Program-made: the position numbers and the translations under genes | Source of the DNA: an uncultured Bacteroides sp. | GTDB lineage: Bacteria > Bacteroidota > Bacteroidia > Cytophagales > Cyclobacteriaceae | Direction: 5' to 3' | Length of the DNA stretch: 64,000 nucleotides | NCBI GenBank assembly: GCA_902168185.1 | Contig: CABHOV010000046.1 | Span: 620,001-684,000, forward strand | Notes under the pieces: model-generated | Seen by the model: only the letters and a program-made list of their open reading frames with translations | Told to the model about the DNA's origin: nothing | The model's database searches: none | Part shown: positions 27,796-36,626 of the stretch, piece after piece | How positions within the stretch are numbered: position 1 is the first letter of the stretch | How the letters are laid out: the number at the start of each line of letters is the position of its first letter

Positions 27796-28887
27796 TTAAT
27801 TTTTATATACCTGTACAATGAATACGTAATCCTTCCAACGCTTAATTTGCTGTACACGATTTGAATTCTTTATAGTATTATACTTTGGAAGTACAAGCGG
27901 TCTCTCGAGTGTATCCAGTGAAGCGCGAGTGATCGCATCCATCACTACCGATGACTTGATCGCAAAGGCAGCTCCAAGTGTTTCGGTTTGAACTCCACTG
28001 ATAATGCCCACCAGGTCACCGCTTTCATTGAAGAGCGGCCCACCGCTGTTGCCTGGATTCACCGGCACAGAGATCTGGTATGCATTTGGGTTCTGACTAT
28101 ATCCGGTAGAAGCGCTGATAGAGCCTTCACCAAAAACTATATCTTCACGTGGAAACCCAAGAGTAAATACATGTTCGCCAAGATTTGCCTCATCTTTCAC
28201 AATGGAAAATGGAAGTATACGATTTATACCTGTAACAGAATCATTTTGCAGCTTTAGCACTGCGATATCATTTGCAGGATCACTCAATACTACAGAAACT
28301 TTCTGTCTGCCAAATTTTTCATTCTCGATATAAACCGAATCAGCCTCCTTTACAACGTGATAGCTGGTGGCCACATAACCGTTGGACGAAATCAGAAAAC
28401 CTGTACCTGCATATTTACTGGGCACGGGCTTGCCTTTATCTATAGACTGTGCAATGTCTTTCATCAGCATTTTTTGTGAATGCTTGATTTGATCTACATT
28501 TCTGCGCAACTCTTTATATATAGCAGTCTGTTTTGTTTCGAGCGAGCGCGTCATCATCAACGTCCCCACAATACTAATCAGGGCGACCGAAGCGGCAACC
28601 GCTGTCATTGGCCAGTAGCGTTTCCATCCGCTTACCGGATTTGCCACTGGCAATGTAACCGGTGCAGTCTCTTCTATATCCAGGTGCGCACTGTCCAATA
28701 CTGCTTTCAGCTCCATGCGATTACCGTAATGCTTCATTGCATCACGCATCGTTTTGTGCTGCTCCGCTTTCGCGCGGAAATCCGGTTCATTTTTCAATTT
28801 ATACTCTACGGCATCGGCTTCATCGACAGATAACTTCCCGGAGAAGTAATTGTCCAATAAGTCGTAGAGTGATTGTTCGGCATTCAT
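27796..28887 (-). CDS. Anti-sigma-like membrane protein fused to trypsin-like (HtrA-type) protease
   Basis: 363 residues in three parts. Residues 1-90 are a soluble helical segment whose start (LYDLLDNYFSGKLSVDEADA) looks like the cytoplasmic end of Bacteroidota anti-sigma proteins. A membrane helix spans about 92-112, and a helical linker follows to about 150. From about 158 there is a trypsin-like S1C domain with triad His177 (ATSYHVV), Asp207 (PANDIAVLKL) and Ser281 (NPGNSGGPLF). There is no PDZ domain. The start overlaps the stop of the upstream ECF sigma gene by four bases (ATGA), so the two are translationally coupled. It probably restrains that sigma factor and senses the envelope through its own protease domain (inference). 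Confidence 0.88.
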   Translation of the reverse strand: MNAEQSLYDLLDNYFSGKLSVDEADAVEYKLKNEPDFRAKAEQHKTMRDAMKHYGNRMELKAVLDSAHLDIEETAPVTLPVANPVSGWKRYWPMTAVAASVALISIVGTLMMTRSLETKQTAIYKELRRNVDQIKHSQKMLMKDIAQSIDKGKPVPSKYAGTGFLISSNGYVATSYHVVKEADSVYIENEKFGRQKVSVVLSDPANDIAVLKLQNDSVTGINRILPFSIVKDEANLGEHVFTLGFPREDIVFGEGSISASTGYSQNPNAYQISVPVNPGNSGGPLFNESGDLVGIISGVQTETLGAAFAIKSSVVMDAITRASLDTLERPLVLPKYNTIKNSNRVQQIKRWKDYVFIVQVYKN

Positions 28888-29459
28888 GAGAGGTCTTCGT
28901 TTTTATACTTTGCAAAAAATAATTTCTTCAGTCGTTGCAGACATTTATACTTCTGGTTTTTGGCATTATCAGCATTCGTGTATCCGAATTTTTCGCTGAT
29001 CGCTTCCATCGACAGATCATGTATATAAAAGTCCTCAATAATGCCGCGGCAAGGTTCCCCAAGACCGCTCATGGATTCACGCATACTGGCAAACTTATTT
29101 TCATTCTCTGCGATGGTTGACATTTCTTCTTCAATACCCAGAAATGTCTCCGTCTCCTCTATATTACCGTGGTAACGCTTTTTCTCGGCGAGCCGCTTCA
29201 GCCACAGCCTGCGGCATACAGCATAGAGATACGTTTTTATTTTACAGGTAAGGACAAATCCTTGTTGCTGTACTTTCTCGTAAAACGCGATCACAGCTTC
29301 CTGATAAACATCCTTCGCTTCCTCCTCCGTACCATTGTTGGAGCGCACCAGATTTACAATCATCGGATAATGTGTTTTGTAGAGCTCCCGGAGCGCTACC
29401 TCATTTTTCTTTTTGATCTCTGAAACGATCAACTCGTCAAAGTAATACACCACGTTCAA
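28884..29459 (-). CDS. RNA polymerase sigma-70 factor, ECF subfamily
   Basis: 191 residues. Region 2 is seen in KKKNEVALRELYKTHYPMIV and TEEEAKDVYQEAVIAFYEKV. Region 4 shows a helix-turn-helix in DLSMEAISEKFGYTNADNAK followed by basic QKYKCLQRLKKLF. No ATG exists upstream of the conserved start; TTG 29459 or GTG 29453 are the options. The stop overlaps the start of the protease/anti-sigma gene, so the pair forms a two-gene module. Confidence 0.93.
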   Translation of the reverse strand: MNVVYYFDELIVSEIKKKNEVALRELYKTHYPMIVNLVRSNNGTEEEAKDVYQEAVIAFYEKVQQQGFVLTCKIKTYLYAVCRRLWLKRLAEKKRYHGNIEETETFLGIEEEMSTIAENENKFASMRESMSGLGEPCRGIIEDFYIHDLSMEAISEKFGYTNADNAKNQKYKCLQRLKKLFFAKYKNEDLS

Positions 29460-29573
29460 TAAGGTCGATTTTATACAAAAGTGCTGCGAAGGTAACCCAA
29501 AGAAAAATATCTTTTATGATGGGTGACCTTTTGAATGTTTTTGTATGAAGGGAAATTTTTAAACCAATAAGTC

Positions 29574-29756
29574 ATGAAAAACACAATCAAATTAGCTTTC
29601 GGAGTACTTTGCGTAATCGCTTTGGCATCTTGCGAACCAAAAAAGACTACTAACGAAGCTCAGGAAACTGCACCTGCTGCAGATACAACTGAAGTTGCTC
29701 AACCTGACACTACTCAAGTAGAAACTCCTGCAGATACTGCAGCTGCTGCTCACTAA
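29574..29756 (+). CDS. Small Ala/Thr-rich lipoprotein
   Basis: 60 residues with a clear lipoprotein signal (LCVIALASC, cysteine at residue 20). The mature part of 40 residues is low in complexity and made mostly of Ala, Thr, Glu, Asp and Pro, with repeated PADT/PDTT units. It has no domain and looks disordered. A strong terminator follows within 10 bp of the stop, which supports a real, abundant short transcript. It is divergent from the ECF sigma/protease module. Function unknown; it may be an envelope spacer or a Lpp-like abundant lipoprotein. Confidence 0.8.
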   Translation: MKNTIKLAFGVLCVIALASCEPKKTTNEAQETAPAADTTEVAQPDTTQVETPADTAAAAH

Positions 29757-29763
29757 AAAATAT

Positions 29764-29797
29764 GCTGATCGGGCTCAATACCCGATCAGCTTTTTTT
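29764..29797 (+). terminator. Strong rho-independent terminator
   Basis: Perfect 10-bp stem GCTGATCGGG / CCCGATCAGC with a 7-nt loop followed by seven T, directly after the small lipoprotein stop. Confidence 0.92.
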
Positions 29798-29981
29798 CTC
29801 TCCTTCCGGTGCTGTTCCGGAATATTCGTCTCTGAATAATACTTGAAAAAGGTAGTTCTGCTTTTTTCAATACACACCAACGTATTTTAATGCCGTTATT
29901 TTCTGACACAACTTGTGCCGTTGATAGTCTATTGCCCACACGCGTCTTCTTCATCTCTACCATTTTAAATCCTTAATCATT

Positions 29982-30845
29982 ATGAAAAATACAGTGTATA
30001 TTTTCCTGGTATCGCTATGTCTTTTTTCTGCGTGTGGCGCGAAGCAAACTTCTATGGAAGCTGCTGACACCATGGACGTTTCTGATGAAAGCCTTCGTAA
30101 GGCTGAAACATCGCTCACACAAAATCAACTGGCCGCAACACCGCATGAAGATCTTTACTCAAACGGAAAAGTAAAGCTCATTAAAACCGTAAACTATAGA
30201 TTCGAAGTTGAGAATGTAAAGAAGGCTTCCGAAAATATAGAGGCTGCTATAAAAAAATACCCGGCATATATAGCTTCGTCCAACCTGCGTTTGGAAAATC
30301 CAATCCTTGAAAACAAACTTTCGATTCGCGTGCAGAGCGAATACTTTTACGAGCTTCTGAAAGAGATTGACAAGCAGCCACGGTTTGTAAACTTTCGTGA
30401 TGTTAGCACCAACGATGTATCAAAAGAATTTGTTGATCTGGAATCGCGCCTGAAAACGAAGCGTGAAGTAGAAGGGCGCTATATGGACATTCTGCGAAAG
30501 AAAGCTGGAACAATTGAGGAACTGCTCCACGCAGAACAACAGATCGGTGAATTGCACGAAGAGATCGAAGCCACCATTAGCCGCATGAATTATCTGAAAG
30601 AACAAGTCAGCTATAGCACTATAAATTTGGAGTTCTATCAAACTGTATCACAGGAAATATCCGCTGCTGATACTATAGGAATGAAAGACAATTTTTCAGA
30701 TGCATTAAAAACCGGATGGCAAGGTTTACTCACTGTTATACTTGGCATTACCTATATATGGCCTATACTTCTGATTGCAGGATTAACTATTATATACCTG
30801 AAGTTCATCCGGAAAAAACAACCGGTGCCCTATAAAGAAATATAA
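29982..30845 (+). CDS. DUF4349 domain lipoprotein
   Basis: 287 residues with a lipoprotein signal (LCLFSACG, cysteine near 19). The DUF4349 domain runs from about 62 to 275, starting with LIKTVNYRFEVENVKKASEN. A coiled coil lies around 150-205 (EELLHAEQQIGELHEEIEAT), then the sheet motif QVSYSTINLEFYQ. A membrane helix lies at about 250-275, near the C-terminus, with a basic tail. The family is envelope-located and of unknown function. It is monocistronic and followed at once by a terminator. Confidence 0.9.
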   Translation: MKNTVYIFLVSLCLFSACGAKQTSMEAADTMDVSDESLRKAETSLTQNQLAATPHEDLYSNGKVKLIKTVNYRFEVENVKKASENIEAAIKKYPAYIASSNLRLENPILENKLSIRVQSEYFYELLKEIDKQPRFVNFRDVSTNDVSKEFVDLESRLKTKREVEGRYMDILRKKAGTIEELLHAEQQIGELHEEIEATISRMNYLKEQVSYSTINLEFYQTVSQEISAADTIGMKDNFSDALKTGWQGLLTVILGITYIWPILLIAGLTIIYLKFIRKKQPVPYKEI

Positions 30846-30853
30846 AAACAAAA

Positions 30854-30875
30854 AAAACCGGCAGTAGCCGGTTTT
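30854..30875. terminator. Bidirectional terminator
   Basis: AAAACCGGC-agta-GCCGGTTTT, a 9-bp stem with a tetraloop, T-run on the right and A-run on the left. It sits between the convergent DUF4349 gene and the small secreted protein gene and can end both transcripts. Confidence 0.9.
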
Positions 30876-30897
30876 TCTTTTAAAATTTCAGAGAACC

Positions 30898-31287
30898 TTA
30901 TGGTCTGCTTGAACCACTTGTACCAGGATCCTGAATGCGTTTTCCGCCCTTATCAAAGTAGTAATTTTTAGTTTGGTCGCCTGAACCTACACGAACCATA
31001 TAACCATTATTAGATTTGTTACGGTATACTGAACCACTTTCCCATCCTGTATATTCAGAACCTTTCAATGTTGTTCTTAAAGAAGATGGAACATCAGTAG
31101 ATTTTACCATCTCGTAATCCTTCTGGATGTACTGATCTGATTGTGTTGCGGATGGTTGTGTTGCAGATGGTTGTTGTGTTGCGGAAGGAGTCTGAGTTTG
31201 TGTACCAGTCGTATCCACTTGTTGAGCGTTCACTGCCGCAATGCCTAACATAAACACTCCGGCAAAAAATAACATTAGCTTTTTCAT
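30898..31287 (-). CDS. Secreted protein with PSATQ repeats, function unknown
   Basis: 129 residues. A signal peptide (MLGIAAVNAQQ end) is followed by a low-complexity stretch with three PSATQ-type units at about 33-50, encoded by near-identical 15-nt repeats that could vary in number. The C-terminal 70 residues form a compact domain with KSTDVPSSLRTTLKGSEYTGWE and MVRVGSGDQTKNYYFDKGGKRI, resembling short PepSY-like or BLIP-like folds seen in exported Bacteroidota proteins, but the family is not certain. It has a good promoter upstream and shares the bidirectional terminator at 30854-30875. Confidence 0.75.
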   Translation of the reverse strand: MKKLMLFFAGVFMLGIAAVNAQQVDTTGTQTQTPSATQQPSATQPSATQSDQYIQKDYEMVKSTDVPSSLRTTLKGSEYTGWESGSVYRNKSNNGYMVRVGSGDQTKNYYFDKGGKRIQDPGTSGSSRP

Positions 31288-31355
31288 AGCACTGTAATAG
31301 TTTAATAGTTTGTTGTTTGAATAATTGTGATTTTGTTACACGTCATTAATACAAA

Positions 31356-31387
31356 CAAAACTATGCCTGACATTTGCGCATTGCAAA
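31356..31387 (-). promoter_or_regulatory. Putative promoter of the PSATQ-repeat protein gene
   Basis: On the minus strand TTTG (31387-31384), 20 nt, then TAGTTTTG (31363-31356), a full match to TAnnTTTG. The predicted leader is about 60 nt. This is the cleanest Bacteroidota-type promoter seen in the window. Confidence 0.6.
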
Positions 31388-31556
31388 GTGTGCCAAATCA
31401 TTTCGCTATTGAGGAATGGTGTGGACATGTACTAAGGGCGACTGTGGTAAAAACGGGCAGTTCATTTTATTTTCGATATACTCCTGTAAAACCAGATAAG
31501 ATTAGGAACCTGTTTGCAGGTAAATAAGTTATCTTCACTATTTCAAATGTATACGT

Positions 31557-34040
31557 ATGCGAAGTATTCTTATTCTTATACTGACAGTTACTATATCCTT
31601 AAAATCGTTTGGACAAAATCCGATTGTAACCGCACCTCCGGATACAACGGCAATTCTGTTCGGTCAAATTCTGCAGGATACGATCAAGCGTGATACAACA
31701 GAGACACCGTCATCAGTGCCTGCAGGAAATATGCAACTCACCGCTCCGAGTAAATATTATAGTCTCATCAAACCAAATGCGATAACACGTAAAGGTTTAT
31801 TCACTGTCCACAAAGTAGATGATCAGTATTACTTCGAAATCCCCGACAGTCTTTTAGGTCGCGATCTTTTAGTAGTGAGTCGTATTGCTCAGGGCGCAGC
31901 AGGTGTACGTCAGGAGTATGTAGGATATGCGGGAGATCAGATCGGCAATACCATTATACGTTTTGAAAAAGGTCCGGCTCATAAAATATTTCTTCGAAGA
32001 ATTTCTTATCAGGACAATGCCGGTGATAGTACGAACTCAATGTTCAGTGCCGTGATCCGTTCTAACCTCCAGCCCTTGTCAGCAGCATTTGGTATTGGTG
32101 CGTATTCGCCACGAGGGAAAGGAAGCGTTATCGATGTTACCGATTATGTAAACGGCAGCAATGATATATTCTTCTTCAGTGCCACCTCGCGCAAAACCAT
32201 GCGCATCGGAAGTATACTTTCCAACATGAGTTATATAAAGGATATAAAATCATATCCGCTTAACCTGGAGATCAGAACCATCAAAACATACAACGAATCA
32301 ACCAGTGATAATACGTTTACGCTGGAGCTTAACACATCTCTTGTATTATTGCCCAAGAAGCCGATGCGAAAAAGATTTGCAGACCGAAGGGTTGGTTATT
32401 TTACGGAACGCTATACCGACTATGATGTAAATCCTCAAGGTGTTAAAGTCATCAACTATATAAAGCGCTGGCGGCTTGAACCTAAACCAGAAGACATGGC
32501 TGCCTATAAACGTGGAGAACTTGTAGAACCACAGAAACCAATTATATACTATATAGATCCGGCTACTCCAAAAAAATGGGTTCCATATCTAAAGCAAGGC
32601 ATCGAAGACTGGCAGGTAGCATTTGAAAAAGCTGGATTTAAAAATGCGATACAGGCACGTGAGGCACCAAGCCCGGAAGTAAATCCGGATTGGAGCCTGG
32701 AAGATTCCCGTCACTCTGCTATAGTATATAAACCTTCCGCCATCGCGAATGCTGCAGGTCCTATTATTACAGATCCACGCAGTGGCGAAATCCTGGAGAG
32801 CCATATTAACTGGTATCACAACCTTATGTCTATACTACACGACTGGTATATGGTGCAATGTGGTGCCAGTGATGTGCGTGCGCAAAGAATGAAATTCGAT
32901 GATGAGTTGATGGGCGAACTGATTCGTTCCGTTGCAGCGCATGAAGTAGGACACTCGCTGGGTCTTACTCATAATTTTGGAGCAAGCTCTACGGTACCGG
33001 TAGAAAAGTTACGTGATCGCGCGTGGTTGGAAGAAAATGGACACACTCCTTCTATCATGGACTATGCGCGCTTCAATTATGTAGCGCAACCACAAGATAG
33101 TGTTACCGAACATGGACTTATTGCACGGATCGGTAAATATGATTTGTGGGCAATTGAATATGGCTATCGCTACTATCCGGATATACCAACTTCTGAAAAT
33201 GAAATTCCTTTTTTGAACGGCGCTATTGTAGAAAAAATGAAAGACCAGCAACTCTGGTTTGCCTCCGAGTTTTCAACGGACGATCCACGCGTACAAACAG
33301 AAGATATAGGGGATAACGCCATGAAGGCAAGTGAATATGGAATTAAAAATCTTCAGCGCATTGTTCCCCGTCTCAATGCGTGGACCTATGTACCGAATGA
33401 AGGCTATAAAAATCTCAATCAGCTTTATAACGGTGTCACCAATCAATATAATTATTATTTGGGACACGTCATGTCCTATATTGGTGGAACGTACGAGACC
33501 ATAAAGTCATCGGAACAAATCGGGCCGGTATATCGTGTAGTACCCGCAACATTACAACGTGAAGCGCTCAACTTTTTAAATAAGAATATATTTCAGCCTC
33601 CCATGTGGTTGCTCGATACCGTTATTCTTGCGCGAACCGGTCAGAACGCTTCGCAGATTATAGCGCAGTCTCAGGAACTGGTTTTAAATTCACTTTTAAG
33701 TTACAACACACTCACTAAACTCGCAGAGGCAGAAGCGCTATACGATACGCGTGCCTATCGAATCATTAACTATATGGATGATCTTGACCAGATGATGTGG
33801 GCAGAGCTTAACACATTTTCCACCATTACTGTTTACAGGCGATACCTGCAACGATATTATGTTGATAAACTCATTGAACTTTCAAAAAACACAACGGCTC
33901 TTTCCGATGCAGACGCGGTGATTAAAAATAAGTTAGGAGAAATAAAAGTACGATTGAAGAAAGCGATACCCAAAATGAAAGATTCTATGACGGTGTTTCA
34001 TCTAAAATATCTGGATGACAAGCTTAGCAAGCTTCCATGA
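31557..34040 (+). CDS. Zinc-dependent metalloprotease, DUF5117/DUF5118 family
   Basis: An 827-residue exported protein with a signal peptide ending near SFGQN. A DUF5118-type leader segment (SKYYSLIKPNAITRKGLFTVHKV) and a DUF5117 beta domain (about 85-300) precede the metallopeptidase part. The zinc motif HExxHxxGxxH begins at His462 (VAAHEVGHSLGLTHNF), and the Met-turn region follows with SIMDYARFNYV. This is a metzincin-type site. The C-terminal 300 residues are helical. The family is common in Bacteroidota and probably degrades peptides in the periplasm. It is monocistronic. Confidence 0.93.
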   Translation: MRSILILILTVTISLKSFGQNPIVTAPPDTTAILFGQILQDTIKRDTTETPSSVPAGNMQLTAPSKYYSLIKPNAITRKGLFTVHKVDDQYYFEIPDSLLGRDLLVVSRIAQGAAGVRQEYVGYAGDQIGNTIIRFEKGPAHKIFLRRISYQDNAGDSTNSMFSAVIRSNLQPLSAAFGIGAYSPRGKGSVIDVTDYVNGSNDIFFFSATSRKTMRIGSILSNMSYIKDIKSYPLNLEIRTIKTYNESTSDNTFTLELNTSLVLLPKKPMRKRFADRRVGYFTERYTDYDVNPQGVKVINYIKRWRLEPKPEDMAAYKRGELVEPQKPIIYYIDPATPKKWVPYLKQGIEDWQVAFEKAGFKNAIQAREAPSPEVNPDWSLEDSRHSAIVYKPSAIANAAGPIITDPRSGEILESHINWYHNLMSILHDWYMVQCGASDVRAQRMKFDDELMGELIRSVAAHEVGHSLGLTHNFGASSTVPVEKLRDRAWLEENGHTPSIMDYARFNYVAQPQDSVTEHGLIARIGKYDLWAIEYGYRYYPDIPTSENEIPFLNGAIVEKMKDQQLWFASEFSTDDPRVQTEDIGDNAMKASEYGIKNLQRIVPRLNAWTYVPNEGYKNLNQLYNGVTNQYNYYLGHVMSYIGGTYETIKSSEQIGPVYRVVPATLQREALNFLNKNIFQPPMWLLDTVILARTGQNASQIIAQSQELVLNSLLSYNTLTKLAEAEALYDTRAYRIINYMDDLDQMMWAELNTFSTITVYRRYLQRYYVDKLIELSKNTTALSDADAVIKNKLGEIKVRLKKAIPKMKDSMTVFHLKYLDDKLSKLP

Positions 34041-34192
34041 CTTTCTTATGCTAAATTTTTAGCTGACAAAATTCTTCACTTATCTTAAAGTGTAGAAAAC
34101 AAACCATCATTGTGGTTTGACCCACTATGTATATATTCTTTAGCATGAAGCCGGTATAATAATTTACCCATCTCTTCCTAAACACTTTTATT

Positions 34193-35683
34193 ATGGGAAA
34201 AGACAGAGAAGGGAAATTCCATCCGGCAAAAGGAAAGCCTACGGGTTCCGGTAAAGAGAATAGTGTTGAATTGCATTTCAAAGAAGATGGTGCATTAGAC
34301 CAATATCTTGAAACTGCTGAGAAATATACTGATGGACAGGAAGAAATGCCTGCCAACGTGAGAGTACGACACCCGAATCGTAATGTTGACAAGCATGTGG
34401 AGTATGCTGAAGACGGCAAACCAAATAAGCGCTTCAGAAAAAGTTCTTCCGCAAAAACTTCAAATACATCTTCTGGTAGCAATACACTAAACGGCTCTGA
34501 AAGTGTCCCAACGGAGGGGCTGGAGCTTTCCGGGATTTTGACGAAGCCTTTATTTGAAGAGCTTGCAAACCACAAAGCCGATATATATATAACGGCCTAT
34601 CTGCAGACACACGCTGCCGGTGTTGAAGTGAATGAAAAACAGGACATTACTGCGTTCAAAAATGTTCTTCAACAGATTTCATCACAGCTGAAGCAAAACG
34701 GTGTGAATGAAAATACTATTACCAGTATGCTGACCCCTGGATACGATCTTATAAAGGACGATACATTCTGGAATAATCAGCAAGCAGGACTGGCATTGTT
34801 TATATCGGATAATTTGTTCCGCTATGTGAAGCTGCCCCTCGCCCCTTCCGAAGGGCTATTGATGGGGCCATCGTTTTTCCTGAATCCGCTGATTCCGCTG
34901 ATGACCACGCGCGAGTATTTTTACTTGCTGGTAATCAGTAAAAAGCAATCGAAGCTGTTTAAGGTAGATGCGTTCGGCATTCAATATATAGATATACCCG
35001 AAATACCAAATGGTATAGATGACGTAGTTCATTTCGAGGAGAAGGACGATCAGCAATTGTGGAGAACCGGAAGCAGCGGTGGTGGTGGCGGAGCAAACTA
35101 CCATGGTATAGGAGCCGGTAAACCTGATGAAAAGGAAAATATAGCGCTATACCTGGAAGAAGTAGACGAGACGATCTGGAAAGAAATACTTCACGATGAA
35201 AATGTACCCTTGTTGCTTGCCGGAGTGGATTATTTGCTACCGATCTATAAATCCGTAACTGACTATAATCATGTATGTGAGCAGACACTGATTGGAAGTT
35301 ACGAACATGAAGATGTTCGCACGCTGCATCAAAAAGCATTGGAGCTTATGACGCCATACTTTCAGGGACGTCATCAAAAAGCGCTTACAAATTATGCGAA
35401 CCAGTCTGCTACGGATCTGACATCTTCTATTCCTGCAGATGTTATTCCAGCGGCACATTATGGTCGCGTTGCACATCTCTTCATTCAGAAAGATGAACAT
35501 ATCTGGGGAACATTCGATGAGATGGCCAATACGCTAACCATCCATGAGACGCAGGAAAAAAACGATGAATGTTTACTTAACAAATCCGTCATTAAAACTA
35601 TACTGACTGGTGGTGAAGTACATATCCTGGACAAAGAAAAAATGCCTGCCGACAGCAAGATTGCAGCGCTATTACGCTACTAA
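34193..35683 (+). CDS. BaeRF-like (bacterial release-factor-like) protein with basic N-terminal extension
   Basis: 496 residues. The first 95 or so form a hydrophilic, charged extension (MGKDREGKFHPAKGKPTG onward, then HVEYAEDGKPNKRFRKSSS) without a known domain. From about 115 the protein resembles the bacterial archaeo-eukaryotic release factor-like (BaeRF) families: DIYITAYLQTHAAGVEVNEK, GLALFISDNLFRYVKLP, a glycine-rich loop GSSGGGGGANYHG at the position of the catalytic loop, and LLAGVDYLLPIYKS. The canonical GGQ is replaced by a poly-glycine loop. Link to ribosomes or tRNA is by homology only. It is 12 bp upstream of an SDR gene, forming an operon. Confidence 0.75.
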   Translation: MGKDREGKFHPAKGKPTGSGKENSVELHFKEDGALDQYLETAEKYTDGQEEMPANVRVRHPNRNVDKHVEYAEDGKPNKRFRKSSSAKTSNTSSGSNTLNGSESVPTEGLELSGILTKPLFEELANHKADIYITAYLQTHAAGVEVNEKQDITAFKNVLQQISSQLKQNGVNENTITSMLTPGYDLIKDDTFWNNQQAGLALFISDNLFRYVKLPLAPSEGLLMGPSFFLNPLIPLMTTREYFYLLVISKKQSKLFKVDAFGIQYIDIPEIPNGIDDVVHFEEKDDQQLWRTGSSGGGGGANYHGIGAGKPDEKENIALYLEEVDETIWKEILHDENVPLLLAGVDYLLPIYKSVTDYNHVCEQTLIGSYEHEDVRTLHQKALELMTPYFQGRHQKALTNYANQSATDLTSSIPADVIPAAHYGRVAHLFIQKDEHIWGTFDEMANTLTIHETQEKNDECLLNKSVIKTILTGGEVHILDKEKMPADSKIAALLRY

Positions 35684-35695
35684 AAAAATTATATT

Positions 35696-36565
35696 ATGGA
35701 AACAACACTGATCAAAGATCCCGCTGATATTAAACCTCAGCATCAGGACCGGCAACCCGGAATTGAAAGTGAAATGTCGCCTCGCCCTATATATGATACG
35801 GATGATGAAGGCTATGGACGCTTGCGCGGAAAAGTAGCAATCATCACGGGTGGAGACTCCGGTATAGGTCGTGCTGTTGCTATACAATTTGCCAAAGAAG
35901 GTGCAGATGTTGCAATAGCATACCTCGACGAACATGAGGATGCGCAGGAAACCGCAGAAGCGATTCGGAAATATGGTAAAGAAGCTTTGCTTATTTCAAC
36001 AGATGTCTCGCAGGAAGTAAACTGCAAGAACATAGTTGACCAGACGCTGGAAAAATTCAAGCATATAGATATACTTGTAAACAATGCTGCTGTTCAGTAC
36101 GAACAAAAAGATGTGCAGTCCATTACTGCTGAACAATGGGAATATACTTTCAGGGTAAATATCTTCGCATACTTCTATATGGTGAAATATACTGTACCAC
36201 ATCTGCGCGATGGTTGCAGCATTATCAACACCGCTTCTGTTACTGCCTATAAAGGGAATCAGACGCTGATGGACTACTCTTCTACCAAAGGAGCGATCAT
36301 CGCTTTCACCAGAAGTTTATCGCAGTCTCTGGCAGAGAAGGGAATTCGTGTAAATGCTGTGGCACCGGGTCCGGTTTGGACACCGTTGATCCCTGCGTCA
36401 TTTGATGATGAGAAGGTAGAGAAGTTTGGGAAAGATGTTCCGCTGGGAAGACCAGCACAGCCAGTAGAAATTGCTACCTCCTATGTATTTCTTGCATCGA
36501 AGGAAGGATCATTCTTTACTGGACAAGTTCTACATCCGAATGGAGGATCGATCATCAACACGTAA
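35696..36565 (+). CDS. SDR family oxidoreductase
   Basis: A 289-residue short-chain dehydrogenase. The cofactor motif is TGGDSGIGRAVA at 51-62, preceded by a 40-residue N-terminal extension with LIKDPADIKPQHQDRQPGIE. That extension is typical of the stress-linked YghA/YhxC/glucose-dehydrogenase-like group. NNAA is present in LVNNAAVQYE. The catalytic tyrosine and lysine are in DYSSTKGA and the serine in INTASVTAYKG. It forms an operon with the BaeRF-like gene, and expression under stress is plausible but not shown. Substrate unknown. Confidence 0.94.
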   Translation: METTLIKDPADIKPQHQDRQPGIESEMSPRPIYDTDDEGYGRLRGKVAIITGGDSGIGRAVAIQFAKEGADVAIAYLDEHEDAQETAEAIRKYGKEALLISTDVSQEVNCKNIVDQTLEKFKHIDILVNNAAVQYEQKDVQSITAEQWEYTFRVNIFAYFYMVKYTVPHLRDGCSIINTASVTAYKGNQTLMDYSSTKGAIIAFTRSLSQSLAEKGIRVNAVAPGPVWTPLIPASFDDEKVEKFGKDVPLGRPAQPVEIATSYVFLASKEGSFFTGQVLHPNGGSIINT

Positions 36566-36591
36566 TCTATTTCAAGGATAAACTAAGATAC

Positions 36592-36622
36592 AATCACGAA
36601 GGTATATACTGCCTTCGTGATT
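36592..36622. terminator. Bidirectional terminator between SDR and pirin genes
   Basis: Inverted repeat AATCACGAAGG / CCTTCGTGATT with a 9-nt loop between two convergent genes. The flanks are A- and T-rich, so it can serve both directions. Confidence 0.8.
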
Positions 36623-36626
36623 TCAT

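Noticed and set aside
29775-29963. 62-codon minus-strand frame over the terminator after the small lipoprotein
   Set aside because: It would read through a strong terminator hairpin and has no recognisable product.
31327-31527. 66-codon plus-strand frame before the zinc metalloprotease gene
   Set aside because: It covers the promoter of the divergent gene, shows no known motif, and has no ribosome binding site.
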